Of a DNA stretch of 40,429 nucleotides, positions 27,458 through 36,185 are shown in pieces. Location of the stretch: contig CAZDPJ010000011.1 of NCBI GenBank assembly GCA_964507405.1, forward strand, positions 1 to 40,429. The letters are read 5' to 3'. The position numbers were made by a program, and so were the translations under genes. The first letter of the stretch is position 1, and every line of letters starts with the position of its first letter. The notes under the pieces are model-generated. The model did no database searches. It was not told the DNA's origin and was given only the letters and a program-made list of their open reading frames with translations. Origin of the DNA: UMGS75 sp964507405 (GTDB lineage Bacteria > Bacillota_I > Bacilli_A > ML615J-28 > CAG-313).

Positions 27458-28216
27458 TTACCCCTTATTATCTAGTATTTCCTTCGCAAGATTTCTATAT
27501 TCTTTAGCACCTCTTGAATTGTAAGAAAATTGTAATACACTTTTTCCATAAAGAGGGGCTTCTTGAATATGACTTGAAGTTGTTATGATTGTTTTAAAAG
27601 TTTTATCTGGAAATAAGAATTGAACCTTTTCTACTATTTTATATCCTAATGTATTTTTATTATCTAACTTCGTAAGTAGAATTCCTTCAATATCTATTTT
27701 CTTATGTTTTTGGACACTATTTATTTTATGTGTCATTTGAGTTAAAGCATCATATGCGTAATATCCACATTCAACAGGAATGATTACTGAATCACTTGCA
27801 TATAATGCATTATCAACAATTAATCCAAGCGATGGAGGACAATCAATTAATATATAGTCATATATATTTTTTATTTCTTTTAGTTTCCTTGATAATAAAT
27901 ATTCTTTATCTGTTACTTGATATAATGTTTCTTCAATATTTGCAAGCTTAATTGTTGCGGGGATAATATCTAAATTATCGATTGAAGTATGAAGAATAGC
28001 TTGTCTAACTAAAGCAATATGAGTAAAGAAATCAGTAATGTCAAACACAATATCTTCTTTATTAATTCCAAGTCCTGTCGTCGCATTTGCTTGTTGGTCA
28101 AAATCAACAATTAATACTTTCTGGTCATACCCTGCAAGTGCAGCCCCAAGATTAATGGTAGTTGTAGTTTTACCTACCCCACCTTTTTGGTTGACAATTG
28201 ATATTATCTTACCCAT
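27458..28216 (-). CDS. parA: ParA/Soj-family chromosome partitioning ATPase
   Basis: 252 residues. The deviant Walker A is KGGVGKTTTTINLGAAL at residues about 11-27. Walker A' is VLIVDFDQQANAT, and the Walker B-like DYILIDCPPSLG lies near 120. It is the Soj type that works with ParB/Spo0J and parS for origin segregation and DnaA control. Here the expected parB (spo0J) does not follow; mscS does. No copy of the parS consensus was seen by eye. AGGAGGAAAG precedes the ATG. The position after mnmG and rsmG is the classic near-origin arrangement. Confidence 0.95.
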   Translation of the reverse strand: MGKIISIVNQKGGVGKTTTTINLGAALAGYDQKVLIVDFDQQANATTGLGINKEDIVFDITDFFTHIALVRQAILHTSIDNLDIIPATIKLANIEETLYQVTDKEYLLSRKLKEIKNIYDYILIDCPPSLGLIVDNALYASDSVIIPVECGYYAYDALTQMTHKINSVQKHKKIDIEGILLTKLDNKNTLGYKIVEKVQFLFPDKTFKTIITTSSHIQEAPLYGKSVLQFSYNSRGAKEYRNLAKEILDNKG

Positions 28217-28228
28217 ATAACTTTCCTC

Positions 28229-28924
28229 CTATAATGGATTTTTTACAATTTTAGCATATTCTCTAGGATATATATCTTTAGTTTTATCAAGTTTTTTTAG
28301 TTTTATTAGTTTACGATTTCCTTTATTTAAAGGTAGTTCTTCATCATATATATTATCAAGTTTTAGCGATAATCTATTAATTGCACTTTTAGCACCTTCT
28401 AGTTCTTCTTCTCCACTTATTCCTTTAAAAGATATGACATATCCATTTTCTTTAACAAATGGAGTTAAAAGTTCTAATAGGATAGAAAGATTAGCTACTG
28501 CTCTTGCTGTTGCAATATCAAAAGACTCTCTATAATCTTTAATGCATTTTTCTGCACGATCATTTATAACTGTAATACCTTTCAGATTAAGCTTATCTAT
28601 TACAAGATTTAGAAAATTACATCTTTTTGTTGTTGGTTCAACAAGAGTAACTTGAAGTGATGGTTCCATTATTTTTAATACAATACCTGGAAATCCAGCA
28701 CCACTACCAACATCAACAAGTGATTTATTTTTTAAATCTATTGTTTTAATAATTAACATACTATCATAGAAATGTTTTATATATATATCTTCTAAATCAG
28801 TAATACTAGTTAAATTCATTTTCTTAGATTCACTAATTAAAGTAGTTGCATATATATTATACATTTCAAGTTGTTCACTTGTTAAATCATTTTTTAAATT
28901 TAGAAGTAACTTATTTATTTCCAT
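28229..28924 (-). CDS. rsmG: 16S rRNA (guanine-N7) methyltransferase RsmG
   Basis: 231 residues. The Rossmann methyltransferase core is clear: SLVDVGSGAGFPGIVLKI binds S-adenosylmethionine, VTLVEPTTKRCNFL follows, then ATARAVANLSILLELL, the GidB signature. It methylates G527 of 16S rRNA (E. coli numbering). Its start overlaps the mnmG stop by 14 bases, the common gidA-gidB coupling. Confidence 0.96.
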   Translation of the reverse strand: MEINKLLLNLKNDLTSEQLEMYNIYATTLISESKKMNLTSITDLEDIYIKHFYDSMLIIKTIDLKNKSLVDVGSGAGFPGIVLKIMEPSLQVTLVEPTTKRCNFLNLVIDKLNLKGITVINDRAEKCIKDYRESFDIATARAVANLSILLELLTPFVKENGYVISFKGISGEEELEGAKSAINRLSLKLDNIYDEELPLNKGNRKLIKLKKLDKTKDIYPREYAKIVKNPL

Positions 28925-30830
28925 TTTTTCTTCCTCTTGATTCTAATGCAACAAGTAATATCGCAATATCACTAGGATTAACTCCACTAATTCTTGATGC
29001 TTGACCAAGCGTAATAGGTTTAACCTTCTTTAGTTTTTCTTTGGCCTCACTTGCAAGGTTATGAATTATATCATAGTCGATATCATCAGGAATTCTCATT
29101 GTTTCAAGTTTATGCATTCTTGATGCGTCTTTATAAGCTTTTTGAATATAGCCTTCATATTTTACTTCAATATTTAATTGTTCACCAAGTTCAATAGAAA
29201 GTGGTTCTTTAAAATCCATCATTTTAACAATATCAAAATAAGATATTTCAGGACGTTTCATTAATTCGATTGCGGAGATACCATCTTTTAATATTGGTGA
29301 ATTAATACTTTCTAAATACTTATTAATTGATTCTTTTGGAGTTATCCTTGTTTGTGCAAGTAACTCTTTTTCTTTTTCAATTTTATTCATTTTATCAAGA
29401 TAAGCATTATATCTTTCATCACTAATAAGTCCAACATAATGACCATATTTAATCATTCTTTGGTCAGCATTATCATGACGAAGTAATAATTTAAATTCGG
29501 CACGGGATGTTAACATTCGATATGGGTCGGTAACACCTTTAGTAACTAAATCATCAATTAAGACTCCAATATATGCTTCATCTCTTCTAAATACAAGTTC
29601 ATCTTTTTCAAGTAATGTACATGAAGCATTAATTCCAGCAACAAGTCCTTGTGAAGCTGCTTCTTCATAACCGCTTGTTCCATTTACTTGACCACCAAAA
29701 TATAGACCTTTAATTTTCTTTGATTCAAGGGTTGGTTTTAATTCTAATGGATCAATTGCATCATACTCAATTGCGTATGCGTATTTAGCAAATTTTGCAT
29801 TTTCAAGTCCAGGAAGAGAATGAACCATTAATTCTTGAATATTATGAGGCATACTAGTTGAAAAACCTTGAATATAGGTTTGACCAAGTTCGAGGCTTTC
29901 TGGTTCTAAGAATATTTGATGACGTTCTTTATCAGAAAACCGAACTATTTTATCTTCAATAGATGGACAATATCTTGGTCCTACTCCTTTAACAATACCT
30001 GAATACATACTTGATTCATGTAAATGTTCACGTATTATTTCATGTGTTTTGGGAGTTGTCCAAATTAAATAACAAGGAACTTGCTTTTCAAAAGGAATCA
30101 TTTTAGTAACATCTGTTTCATAACTAAAACTTAAAGGAGTATTAGTTCCAAGTTCTAATTGTAATCCTTCAAAATTAATGGAATCAGTATATATACGAGG
30201 AGGAGTTCCCGTTTTTAATCTTAGTAATTTAAATCCTAAATTTCGAAGTGAATCAGATAATCCATAGTTGGTATTTTCTCCATCTGGTCCCGATGGAGTT
30301 GAAGTCTTACCACATAACACACAAGAGGAAAGATAAGTTCCTGTTGTAATAACAACTCTTTTACTATATATCTTGGTTCCATCTTCTAAAATAACACCTT
30401 TGATTACTCCATCTTCTGTCATTAATTCATTGACTAATGCTTCACATATATCAAGGTTAGTTTGGTTTAAACAAACTTCTTGCATACGTTTAGAATAAGC
30501 TACTTTATCAGATTGAACTCTTAAAGCTCTAACTGCTGGGCCCTTAGATAGATTTAACATTTTAACTTGTAAACATGTTTCATCTGCAATCTTAGCCATT
30601 TGTCCACCTAAAGCATCTATTTCTCTAACTATAATACCTTTGGCAGGACCACCAATTGAAGGGTTACATGGCATATTACCAATTTTATTAATATTACCAC
30701 ATACCATCAATGTTTTTAATTTTAATCTAGCAGGTGCAAGGCTAGCTTCAATCCCTGCATGGCCACCACCTACAACAATAACATCATACTGATTATTTTT
30801 ATTTAATTCTTCTATACTAATTCTAGCCAT
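28911..30830 (-). CDS. mnmG: tRNA uridine-5-carboxymethylaminomethyl modification enzyme MnmG
   Basis: 639 residues, full length. With MnmE it modifies the wobble uridine of several tRNAs. The FAD site VIVVGGGHAGIEASLA is at residues about 18-33. The family blocks GNMPCNPSIGGPAKG and LKTGTPPR follow, as does GLYFGGQVNGTSGYEEAASQG near 375. A C-terminal helical domain (LGQASRISGVNPSDIAILL) completes it. mnmE is not in this window; the zinc-ribbon protein gene is directly upstream instead. Confidence 0.97.
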   Translation of the reverse strand: MARISIEELNKNNQYDVIVVGGGHAGIEASLAPARLKLKTLMVCGNINKIGNMPCNPSIGGPAKGIIVREIDALGGQMAKIADETCLQVKMLNLSKGPAVRALRVQSDKVAYSKRMQEVCLNQTNLDICEALVNELMTEDGVIKGVILEDGTKIYSKRVVITTGTYLSSCVLCGKTSTPSGPDGENTNYGLSDSLRNLGFKLLRLKTGTPPRIYTDSINFEGLQLELGTNTPLSFSYETDVTKMIPFEKQVPCYLIWTTPKTHEIIREHLHESSMYSGIVKGVGPRYCPSIEDKIVRFSDKERHQIFLEPESLELGQTYIQGFSTSMPHNIQELMVHSLPGLENAKFAKYAYAIEYDAIDPLELKPTLESKKIKGLYFGGQVNGTSGYEEAASQGLVAGINASCTLLEKDELVFRRDEAYIGVLIDDLVTKGVTDPYRMLTSRAEFKLLLRHDNADQRMIKYGHYVGLISDERYNAYLDKMNKIEKEKELLAQTRITPKESINKYLESINSPILKDGISAIELMKRPEISYFDIVKMMDFKEPLSIELGEQLNIEVKYEGYIQKAYKDASRMHKLETMRIPDDIDYDIIHNLASEAKEKLKKVKPITLGQASRISGVNPSDIAILLVALESRGRKNGNK

Positions 30831-30831
30831 G

Positions 30832-31059
30832 TTATTTTTTTATAATGTATGCGACAACAACAATGCCTACAATTATTAAGAATCCAATTATTAAACCAAT
30901 TAATTTAGTCATTGAATTATGCATTTTATTTTTTCTTTCTAATTTCTTCATTCTTTTAATTTCTTCCATTCTCTCTGCCGTCATTGGTAGCGGAGCCATA
31001 CAGAAATCACAAGTTAAAGCATCATATTTATTTTCGTTATGACATTTTGGACATCGCAT
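30832..31059 (-). CDS. Zinc-ribbon single-span membrane protein, function unknown
   Basis: 75 residues. An N-terminal zinc ribbon (CPKC at residues 3-6, CDFC at 17-20) is followed by a charged linker and one membrane span (LIGLIIGFLIIVGIVVVAYII) near the C terminus. AAGAGGT precedes the ATG. It ends one base before mnmG, so it is co-transcribed with it. Small zinc-ribbon membrane proteins of this shape are common in Firmicutes and mostly unstudied. Confidence 0.8.
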   Translation of the reverse strand: MRCPKCHNENKYDALTCDFCMAPLPMTAERMEEIKRMKKLERKNKMHNSMTKLIGLIIGFLIIVGIVVVAYIIKK

Positions 31060-31084
31060 AATTATTTACCTCTTACTTTACTAA

Positions 31085-31117
31085 TTTTTTAAAATACCTC
31101 CATTTTAGGAGGTAAAC
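31085..31117 (-). terminator. Hairpin after pduL, weak terminator
   Basis: TACCTCC and GGAGGTA pair around ATTTTA. The tail on the minus strand is only ATTTTAAAAAA, so some read-through into the zinc-ribbon/mnmG run is likely. No clear promoter for that run is seen between the hairpin and 31059. Confidence 0.6.
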
Positions 31118-31130
31118 TCTTAATTAGTGA

Positions 31131-31706
31131 TTATTTAACTATTTCACCCATTGTTCCGCCTGCTACATTTCCAGCATTGCTTTCATCTGTATCAATGTGC
31201 ATTGCAAGAGCAAATTTATCACTAACTCTAACTACTACATCACCAAAGATAATAGAACGTTCACTTGTATTTACTTTTACATTTACTATTTCTTTATCTT
31301 TTACTCCTAATTCTATAGCATCAGCAGGTGTTGCATGAATATGTCTTTTTGCGACAATAACACCACAAGGAATTTCAACTTCACCAACAGGACCTTTAAT
31401 AATGCATCCTGGAGTATTTTCAATTACACCAGATTCACGAATAGCAATTGGTAAACCAATACTACGAGCATCAGTTGCACTTAATTCGACTTGGCTTGCA
31501 TTTCTGAAAGGGCCAAGAATTGATACACCACTAAGTTCTTTTTTAGGGCCTACAATTGTAACTCTTTGTTCACTTGCATATTGACCTGGTTGTGATAAAT
31601 ATTTTTTAACTGTTAAGCTAGCATCTTCTCCAAATAATACTTTAAAATCACTTTCTGTTAAATGGACATGACGTGCTGATGTTTCAACGATAAATTGTTT
31701 TGACAT
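31131..31706 (-). CDS. pduL: Phosphate propanoyltransferase (PduL-type phosphotransacylase)
   Basis: 191 residues. PduL interconverts acyl-CoA and acyl phosphate. The two PTAC repeats show the zinc-binding histidines: ARHVHL near residue 13 and KRHIHA near 121, with AMHIDTDESNA at the end. LSATDARSIGLPIAIRESG and NTPGCIIKGP are typical. No microcompartment shell genes are nearby and there is no N-terminal encapsulation peptide. It probably works as the housekeeping phosphotransacetylase for acetate formation in place of Pta, an inference. It has its own extended -10 promoter. Confidence 0.93.
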   Translation of the reverse strand: MSKQFIVETSARHVHLTESDFKVLFGEDASLTVKKYLSQPGQYASEQRVTIVGPKKELSGVSILGPFRNASQVELSATDARSIGLPIAIRESGVIENTPGCIIKGPVGEVEIPCGVIVAKRHIHATPADAIELGVKDKEIVNVKVNTSERSIIFGDVVVRVSDKFALAMHIDTDESNAGNVAGGTMGEIVK

Positions 31707-31733
31707 ATTAAATTACCTCTTTTCTGTTAACTT

Positions 31734-31742
31734 ATTATACCA
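31734..31742 (-). promoter_or_regulatory. Extended -10 promoter of pduL
   Basis: Minus-strand TGGTATAAT, 28 bases before the pduL start. Confidence 0.6.
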
Positions 31743-31812
31743 CAACAATTAATTTATTTCCACACATTAGAAAAATAATTGTTTAAAAAGAGAAAATACC
31801 TCTAAAATATTG

Positions 31813-31818
31813 TATAAT
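31813..31818 (+). promoter_or_regulatory. -10 box of rimO
   Basis: TATAAT, 19 bases before the rimO start. The -35 position has no good match. Confidence 0.45.
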
Positions 31819-31837
31819 TATAAAGAGGTGAATATAT

Positions 31838-33145
31838 ATGAAACTAGGAATGATCTCCTTAGGTTGTGCTAAGAACTTAATTGATACCGAAATGTTTTTA
31901 GGGGTTGCAAGAAATTATGGTATAGAAATTACAACCAATATGGATGAAGCTGATATCCTTGTAGTTAATACTTGTGGTTTTATTGAATCCGCGAAAAAAG
32001 AAGCAATCGACACAATCTTAGAATTAACTGATTACGGAACAAAAGGCAAGAAAATAATTGCAATGGGATGCTTAGTAGAAAGATATCTTAAAGATTTAAA
32101 AGAAAATATTCCTGAAGTAGATTTTTACTTTCCTATAAGGGATTACGAACATATCGATAATTTATTTAAAACTATTACATCAAGTAGTTCTAGTTATCAC
32201 ATGGATTATAATAATCGTGTTGTATCTACCCTTCCTCATAGTGCTTATATTAAAATAGCTGATGGCTGTAATAATAAATGTGCATACTGTGCAATTCCCT
32301 TAATTAGAGGTGAATTTAAAAGTAGAACAATTGAAGATATATTAACAGAAGCAAATTCTTTAGTATCATGTGGCGTTAAAGAAATAACATTAATTGCACA
32401 AGACACAACTAGATATGGATCCGACCTAAAGAATGGAACTACCATTACAAAACTAATAAAGGAATTATCAAAAATCAATAACTTAGATTGGATTAGAGTC
32501 TTATATTTATATCCTGATGAAATAAGTAATGAATTATTAGAAGAATTTAGGGATAATAAAAAATTATTACCATACTTTGATATACCAATTCAACATGCTA
32601 ATAATCGATTATTAAAACTAATGAATAGACGTGGTTCTAAAGAAATGATAAGAAGTATCATTAATAAGCTTCGTACATATATTCCTAATGTTATTATACG
32701 TAGTACTTTAATTGTTGGATTCCCAACTGAAACAAATGAAGAGTTTGAAGAGTTATGTGATTTTGTAAAAGAAATTGGCTTTGATAGACTAGGTGTTTTT
32801 ACTTTTTCTCCTGAAGAAGATACAGAAGCATTCACAATATCTCCTCAAATAAAGGAAAATATTGCTAAGCAAAGATATAATAAATTAATGAAAATTCAAT
32901 CAAAAATTATTGAAAATAAGAATAAATCTATTGTTGGAAACACCTATAAAGTACTAGTAGATAACTTCGATTTTGATAAAGAAATGTACCAATCTAGAAG
33001 CTATGGATACGCTCCAGATGACGTTGATGGATACATCTATATTAGTTCTTCTACCCCCTTAATTCCAGGTGAATTCTATGATGTAGTGATTACAAAAGCT
33101 GATGTTTACGACCTTGAAGCACGCTTAAAAGATGAAGAAAATTAA
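31838..33145 (+). CDS. rimO: Ribosomal protein S12 methylthiotransferase RimO
   Basis: 435 residues. This radical-SAM enzyme adds a methylthio group to an aspartate of ribosomal protein S12. The N-terminal UPF0004 domain has SLGCAKNLIDTE, VNTCGFIESAKKE and the third cysteine in MGCLVERY, which bind the auxiliary cluster. The radical-SAM cluster motif CNNKCAYCAIP lies near residue 147. A TRAM-type domain closes the protein (from about 365). GKEITLIAQDT-like motifs distinguish it from MiaB. AAAGAGGTG precedes the ATG. It is a single-gene unit. Confidence 0.95.
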   Translation: MKLGMISLGCAKNLIDTEMFLGVARNYGIEITTNMDEADILVVNTCGFIESAKKEAIDTILELTDYGTKGKKIIAMGCLVERYLKDLKENIPEVDFYFPIRDYEHIDNLFKTITSSSSSYHMDYNNRVVSTLPHSAYIKIADGCNNKCAYCAIPLIRGEFKSRTIEDILTEANSLVSCGVKEITLIAQDTTRYGSDLKNGTTITKLIKELSKINNLDWIRVLYLYPDEISNELLEEFRDNKKLLPYFDIPIQHANNRLLKLMNRRGSKEMIRSIINKLRTYIPNVIIRSTLIVGFPTETNEEFEELCDFVKEIGFDRLGVFTFSPEEDTEAFTISPQIKENIAKQRYNKLMKIQSKIIENKNKSIVGNTYKVLVDNFDFDKEMYQSRSYGYAPDDVDGYIYISSSTPLIPGEFYDVVITKADVYDLEARLKDEEN

Positions 33146-33148
33146 AAT

Positions 33149-33175
33149 AAAGACTGCTATTTGCAGTCTTTTTTA
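33149..33175. terminator. Terminator between rimO and the DUF2779 gene
   Basis: AAAGACTGC and GCAGTCTTT pair perfectly, with T tracts. It lies between two convergent genes and is strongest for rimO. Confidence 0.9.
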
Positions 33176-33181
33176 TATATT

Positions 33182-35113
33182 TTAATTCATAAATGCTTTC
33201 CTTAAACCCCTTAATATTTCAACCATTGCCCATGTATCTTGTCGACAATAAACCCTCAAAGCAAGGTATTTTTCCTCATATTCTTTAGGAGTTAAGGTAG
33301 GTAATAAACCATATGTAAGGATTGCTTCGGTACCATTTTTTACAACTAAATCTTTATATGAAAGATTAGTAAAGATTGGTAAAACTTTTTTTATTGAAAA
33401 TGAACCATGCATTTTATTATTATAATATGTAAATGGAGGTCTCGATTCATATAATTTTCTTTCTTCTTCGGTTGTAATTTGTTCAAATAAAGCTCTATCT
33501 CCATGTAATACCGCAAGTAAATCAAAGATATGATCATTAATATTATCTAATTCTTTTTTATATTTTGGAAACATTCTGGCAAGTTCATGTAGTCTTGTTT
33601 TTTCAAAATTCTGGTTATATACCATAACAATACCACCATTTGATAAATCAATATCATGAATTAATTTAGTAATTAAATCAAGGCGGTGATCCTCATGGTC
33701 AGGAGCTAAATATTCATAATGGTCTTTAACAATATCACAAACACCAGGACTTCTTTCAATATGAAGTGAGTACTGAAACAATGATTGCATATAGGGATTT
33801 TCACCTTTAAATCTAGGAAGTGGACAATTATAACTTTCAAAATCTAAGTGAAATATTGGATATGTTATGGCATTAATTGCCTTGTGAATTCTTTCATTAT
33901 CAATGTATGTTGTATTATTAACATAACAATCATATTGAGTAATATTATCTAATCTATTAATATAAGGTCTTGCTTCTGGTATCATATATATACCTTGATT
34001 AATTAAATCATACATTGTTAAGATGTCATTACCACATTTAAATGCATAGTTTTTATGAAGATATTCTAATATAGAACCATCCCTTAAAACTCGTTTTGCA
34101 CAAATAGGGAAAAACTTACAAGCTGTAGTTTTTTTATATTCACAGTGATTACTAAAAGAATGATAATTAACTTCTAAATGTTCTTGGTCATATTCTAATT
34201 TCTTTTGTTTTAGTCTTATTTCATCTTGAATAAATGATGTAATTTCAGTCATATCATATATTTTAAATAATTCATTTCCTGATTCATCTTTATCATATAT
34301 TGGACCATTCTCATCTTTTTTCCCATCATATATATATTCAGCATTTAATACAATCAAATAATAATTAATATTATTAGAGCTATTTAAACTATGTTCAACA
34401 ATGTATCTTTCAATAGCAAGGTCATATATATATTTACCAGTTGGTGAATAAAGATCAGTCAGTCTATTTACTCTTTCACCAATTTCTTTTTCCGTAATTA
34501 CTTTTCCACCTAATTCTTGGCCTAAATATGAAGAACCTACATACTTCATTATTCCTTTATTATTCATTACAAATAAAGGAAATTTACCACCATTTCCATT
34601 TTTATTTTTTCTGAAAGTTAAATTAAATTCATCATATTTTTTACTAGTTGTTGCTTTAACTTCAAAGATATTAATGGTATTTCCATCTTCCATATAACCA
34701 TCAAGATAACAATAGTAAGTATTATCATTTTCAGTAAATTCAAATGACTCTTGTTCTTTAGTAATAGTTGATGCTTTAATTTCTTTATTAAATATTCTTT
34801 CTGCTTGTTTAATCGCAAGACGTTCTACTTCAACAAATGTTTCGGCGAAAGCAAGTAATTGAGCACTTGTTACTTGTGTTAAATCAATCCCTGTTTCCTC
34901 ATCAAACATTGACTCAAAGATTTCCATACTTTTATCATCAAGTAATGTAAAAGTTGCATCATCCATATTTGCGACTTCACTTTCTAATGTTTCAACTCTT
35001 TCTCCATCTATTTTTGTTACGTTGTGGGCTCCACGGTTTATATACATATCATATAATGCTGGAAAGTTAGAACACCTAATCATATTCTTAAATAATGTTT
35101 TTGATATATGCAC
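33182..35113 (-). CDS. DUF2779 protein: Cas4/RecB-like nuclease half plus DEDD exonuclease-like half
   Basis: 643 residues. The N-terminal half looks like a PD-(D/E)xK nuclease: LDGYMEDG, then IFEVKAT near residue 148. It also has cysteines placed as in Cas4/AddB iron-sulfur nucleases: Cys14, then C-x7-C-x5-C near 323-336 (HCEYKKTTACKFFPIC). The C-terminal half matches DUF2779 and resembles a DEDD-type exonuclease: HLDFES near 422, VYNQNFEKTRL near 498, YCRQD near 630. It may therefore process DNA or RNA ends; no substrate is known. The upstream 263-residue gene stops five bases before it, so they form a two-gene operon. The nuclease reading is inference from motifs. Confidence 0.75.
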   Translation of the reverse strand: MHISKTLFKNMIRCSNFPALYDMYINRGAHNVTKIDGERVETLESEVANMDDATFTLLDDKSMEIFESMFDEETGIDLTQVTSAQLLAFAETFVEVERLAIKQAERIFNKEIKASTITKEQESFEFTENDNTYYCYLDGYMEDGNTINIFEVKATTSKKYDEFNLTFRKNKNGNGGKFPLFVMNNKGIMKYVGSSYLGQELGGKVITEKEIGERVNRLTDLYSPTGKYIYDLAIERYIVEHSLNSSNNINYYLIVLNAEYIYDGKKDENGPIYDKDESGNELFKIYDMTEITSFIQDEIRLKQKKLEYDQEHLEVNYHSFSNHCEYKKTTACKFFPICAKRVLRDGSILEYLHKNYAFKCGNDILTMYDLINQGIYMIPEARPYINRLDNITQYDCYVNNTTYIDNERIHKAINAITYPIFHLDFESYNCPLPRFKGENPYMQSLFQYSLHIERSPGVCDIVKDHYEYLAPDHEDHRLDLITKLIHDIDLSNGGIVMVYNQNFEKTRLHELARMFPKYKKELDNINDHIFDLLAVLHGDRALFEQITTEEERKLYESRPPFTYYNNKMHGSFSIKKVLPIFTNLSYKDLVVKNGTEAILTYGLLPTLTPKEYEEKYLALRVYCRQDTWAMVEILRGLRKAFMN

Positions 35114-35118
35114 GTTTT

Positions 35119-35907
35119 TTACTCCTTAAACTTTAATCCTGGATGCTTTACCATTTGATATACTGATACTACATCTGGGCTTTCTAATATATTTGTTTTC
35201 TGTAATTCCTTTCTACTACTTTCTATTATAAGATCATAATCAGATATTTCAATATCTTCATTATATAAATCTTTATAAGAATTAATAAGTAATAGTTTAA
35301 ACTTATACTCTTTAAATATTATTTGATATATATATTCTTCTAGTTTTTCAATTAATCCATTTACTTTTTTCATTATAGCTAAATAGGTATATACTATATC
35401 TGTTAATTCAATTTGTGATGTATTATTTTCATAAGTAGGAAAGCCTTTTGTTTCAAATACATTAACACTTTCTAAATTTAAAAAATCTTTAATTGAAATA
35501 TATATATCACTATCATCTATGTCTAGATAAAGAGAGGTATAATCTTTTGTTAATATAATATATTTATATTTGGTATTTAAATTATCTTCTAAAAGTTCTT
35601 TCATTATATCATTGATACCTTTAATCTTAGATAATTCTTTACTATATATAAAATCATTTGGCTTATTCTTTAATATAATTAAAGGCAAATTAGTAGGCAA
35701 TTTATCCATTTTCCTAGCTTGTTCTTGAATTAATTCATAACAACTTTCTACAACCTTTGCACCATATGCGACGGTATTAAATACATATTTTAAATTTAAT
35801 GATTTAATTTTTTCTATAATTACATCAAGTGTAGTACTATCAAATAAATTATTATCTAATATAACAATTGCACAACCATCTATATTAATAGATTTAATTT
35901 CATCCAT
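35119..35907 (-). CDS. Unknown protein co-transcribed with the DUF2779 gene
   Basis: 262 residues when started at ATG 35907, eight bases after AAAGGG; a GTG start at 35916 would add three residues and overlap that spacer. There is no signal peptide or membrane span. The first 60 residues alternate strand and helix (CAIVILDNNLFDSTTLDVIIEK), which could be a Rossmann- or PIN-like start, but no catalytic motif is certain. I do not recognise the family. Tight linkage suggests that it works with the DUF2779 protein. Confidence 0.75.
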   Translation of the reverse strand: MDEIKSINIDGCAIVILDNNLFDSTTLDVIIEKIKSLNLKYVFNTVAYGAKVVESCYELIQEQARKMDKLPTNLPLIILKNKPNDFIYSKELSKIKGINDIMKELLEDNLNTKYKYIILTKDYTSLYLDIDDSDIYISIKDFLNLESVNVFETKGFPTYENNTSQIELTDIVYTYLAIMKKVNGLIEKLEEYIYQIIFKEYKFKLLLINSYKDLYNEDIEISDYDLIIESSRKELQKTNILESPDVVSVYQMVKHPGLKFKE

Positions 35908-35934
35908 ATAATTCACCCTTTCTAATTAAATATA

Positions 35935-35963
35935 ATTTTAGCATAAATATATTTATTTTGCAA
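35935..35963 (-). promoter_or_regulatory. Promoter of the DUF2779 operon
   Basis: Minus-strand TTGCAA (35963-35958), 17 bases, TAAAAT (35940-35935). Confidence 0.7.
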
Positions 35964-36042
35964 GAAAATATAATATATTTATTAAAAGTGAATAAATTTA
36001 AAAAAGCGGGTAATACTATTATAAGTAAAGGGGAAATAACTT

Positions 36043-36171
36043 ATGAAAAATAGAAATGAAAAGAAAAAATTAAGAGAAAAATGTGGTAATTGCTATTACA
36101 ATGGAAATTGTAATATTCCACTAAATCAGTGCTTTTTTATTAAACAAGAAAGAAAAACTAAAGCCATTTGA
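36043..36171 (+). CDS. Small four-cysteine protein, 42 residues
   Basis: The frame runs from ATG 36043 to TGA 36171 with AAAGGGG upstream and a hairpin overlapping its 3' end. The protein starts with a very basic stretch (MKNRNEKKKLREK) and then has Cys14, Cys17, Cys23 and Cys30 (CGNC, GNC, QCF), a spacing suited to binding zinc or an iron-sulfur cluster. No family is recognised. Support comes from the ribosome-binding site, the terminator and the cysteine pattern; there is no comparative evidence. Confidence 0.6.
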   Translation: MKNRNEKKKLREKCGNCYYNGNCNIPLNQCFFIKQERKTKAI

Positions 36172-36185
36172 CTTTAGTTTATTTC
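36151..36185. terminator. Bidirectional terminator between the small ORF and the GNAT gene
   Basis: AAACTAAAG and CTTTAGTTT pair around CCATTTGA, with T tracts on both sides. Confidence 0.8.

Noticed and set aside
33182..35113. DUF2779 gene considered as a Cas4 of a CRISPR system
   Set aside because: No repeats or other cas genes are near, and the C-terminal exonuclease-like half is not part of Cas4.
36043..36185. Small ORF region considered as a non-coding RNA only
   Set aside because: The ribosome-binding site and the spaced cysteines favour coding, although a dual function cannot be excluded.
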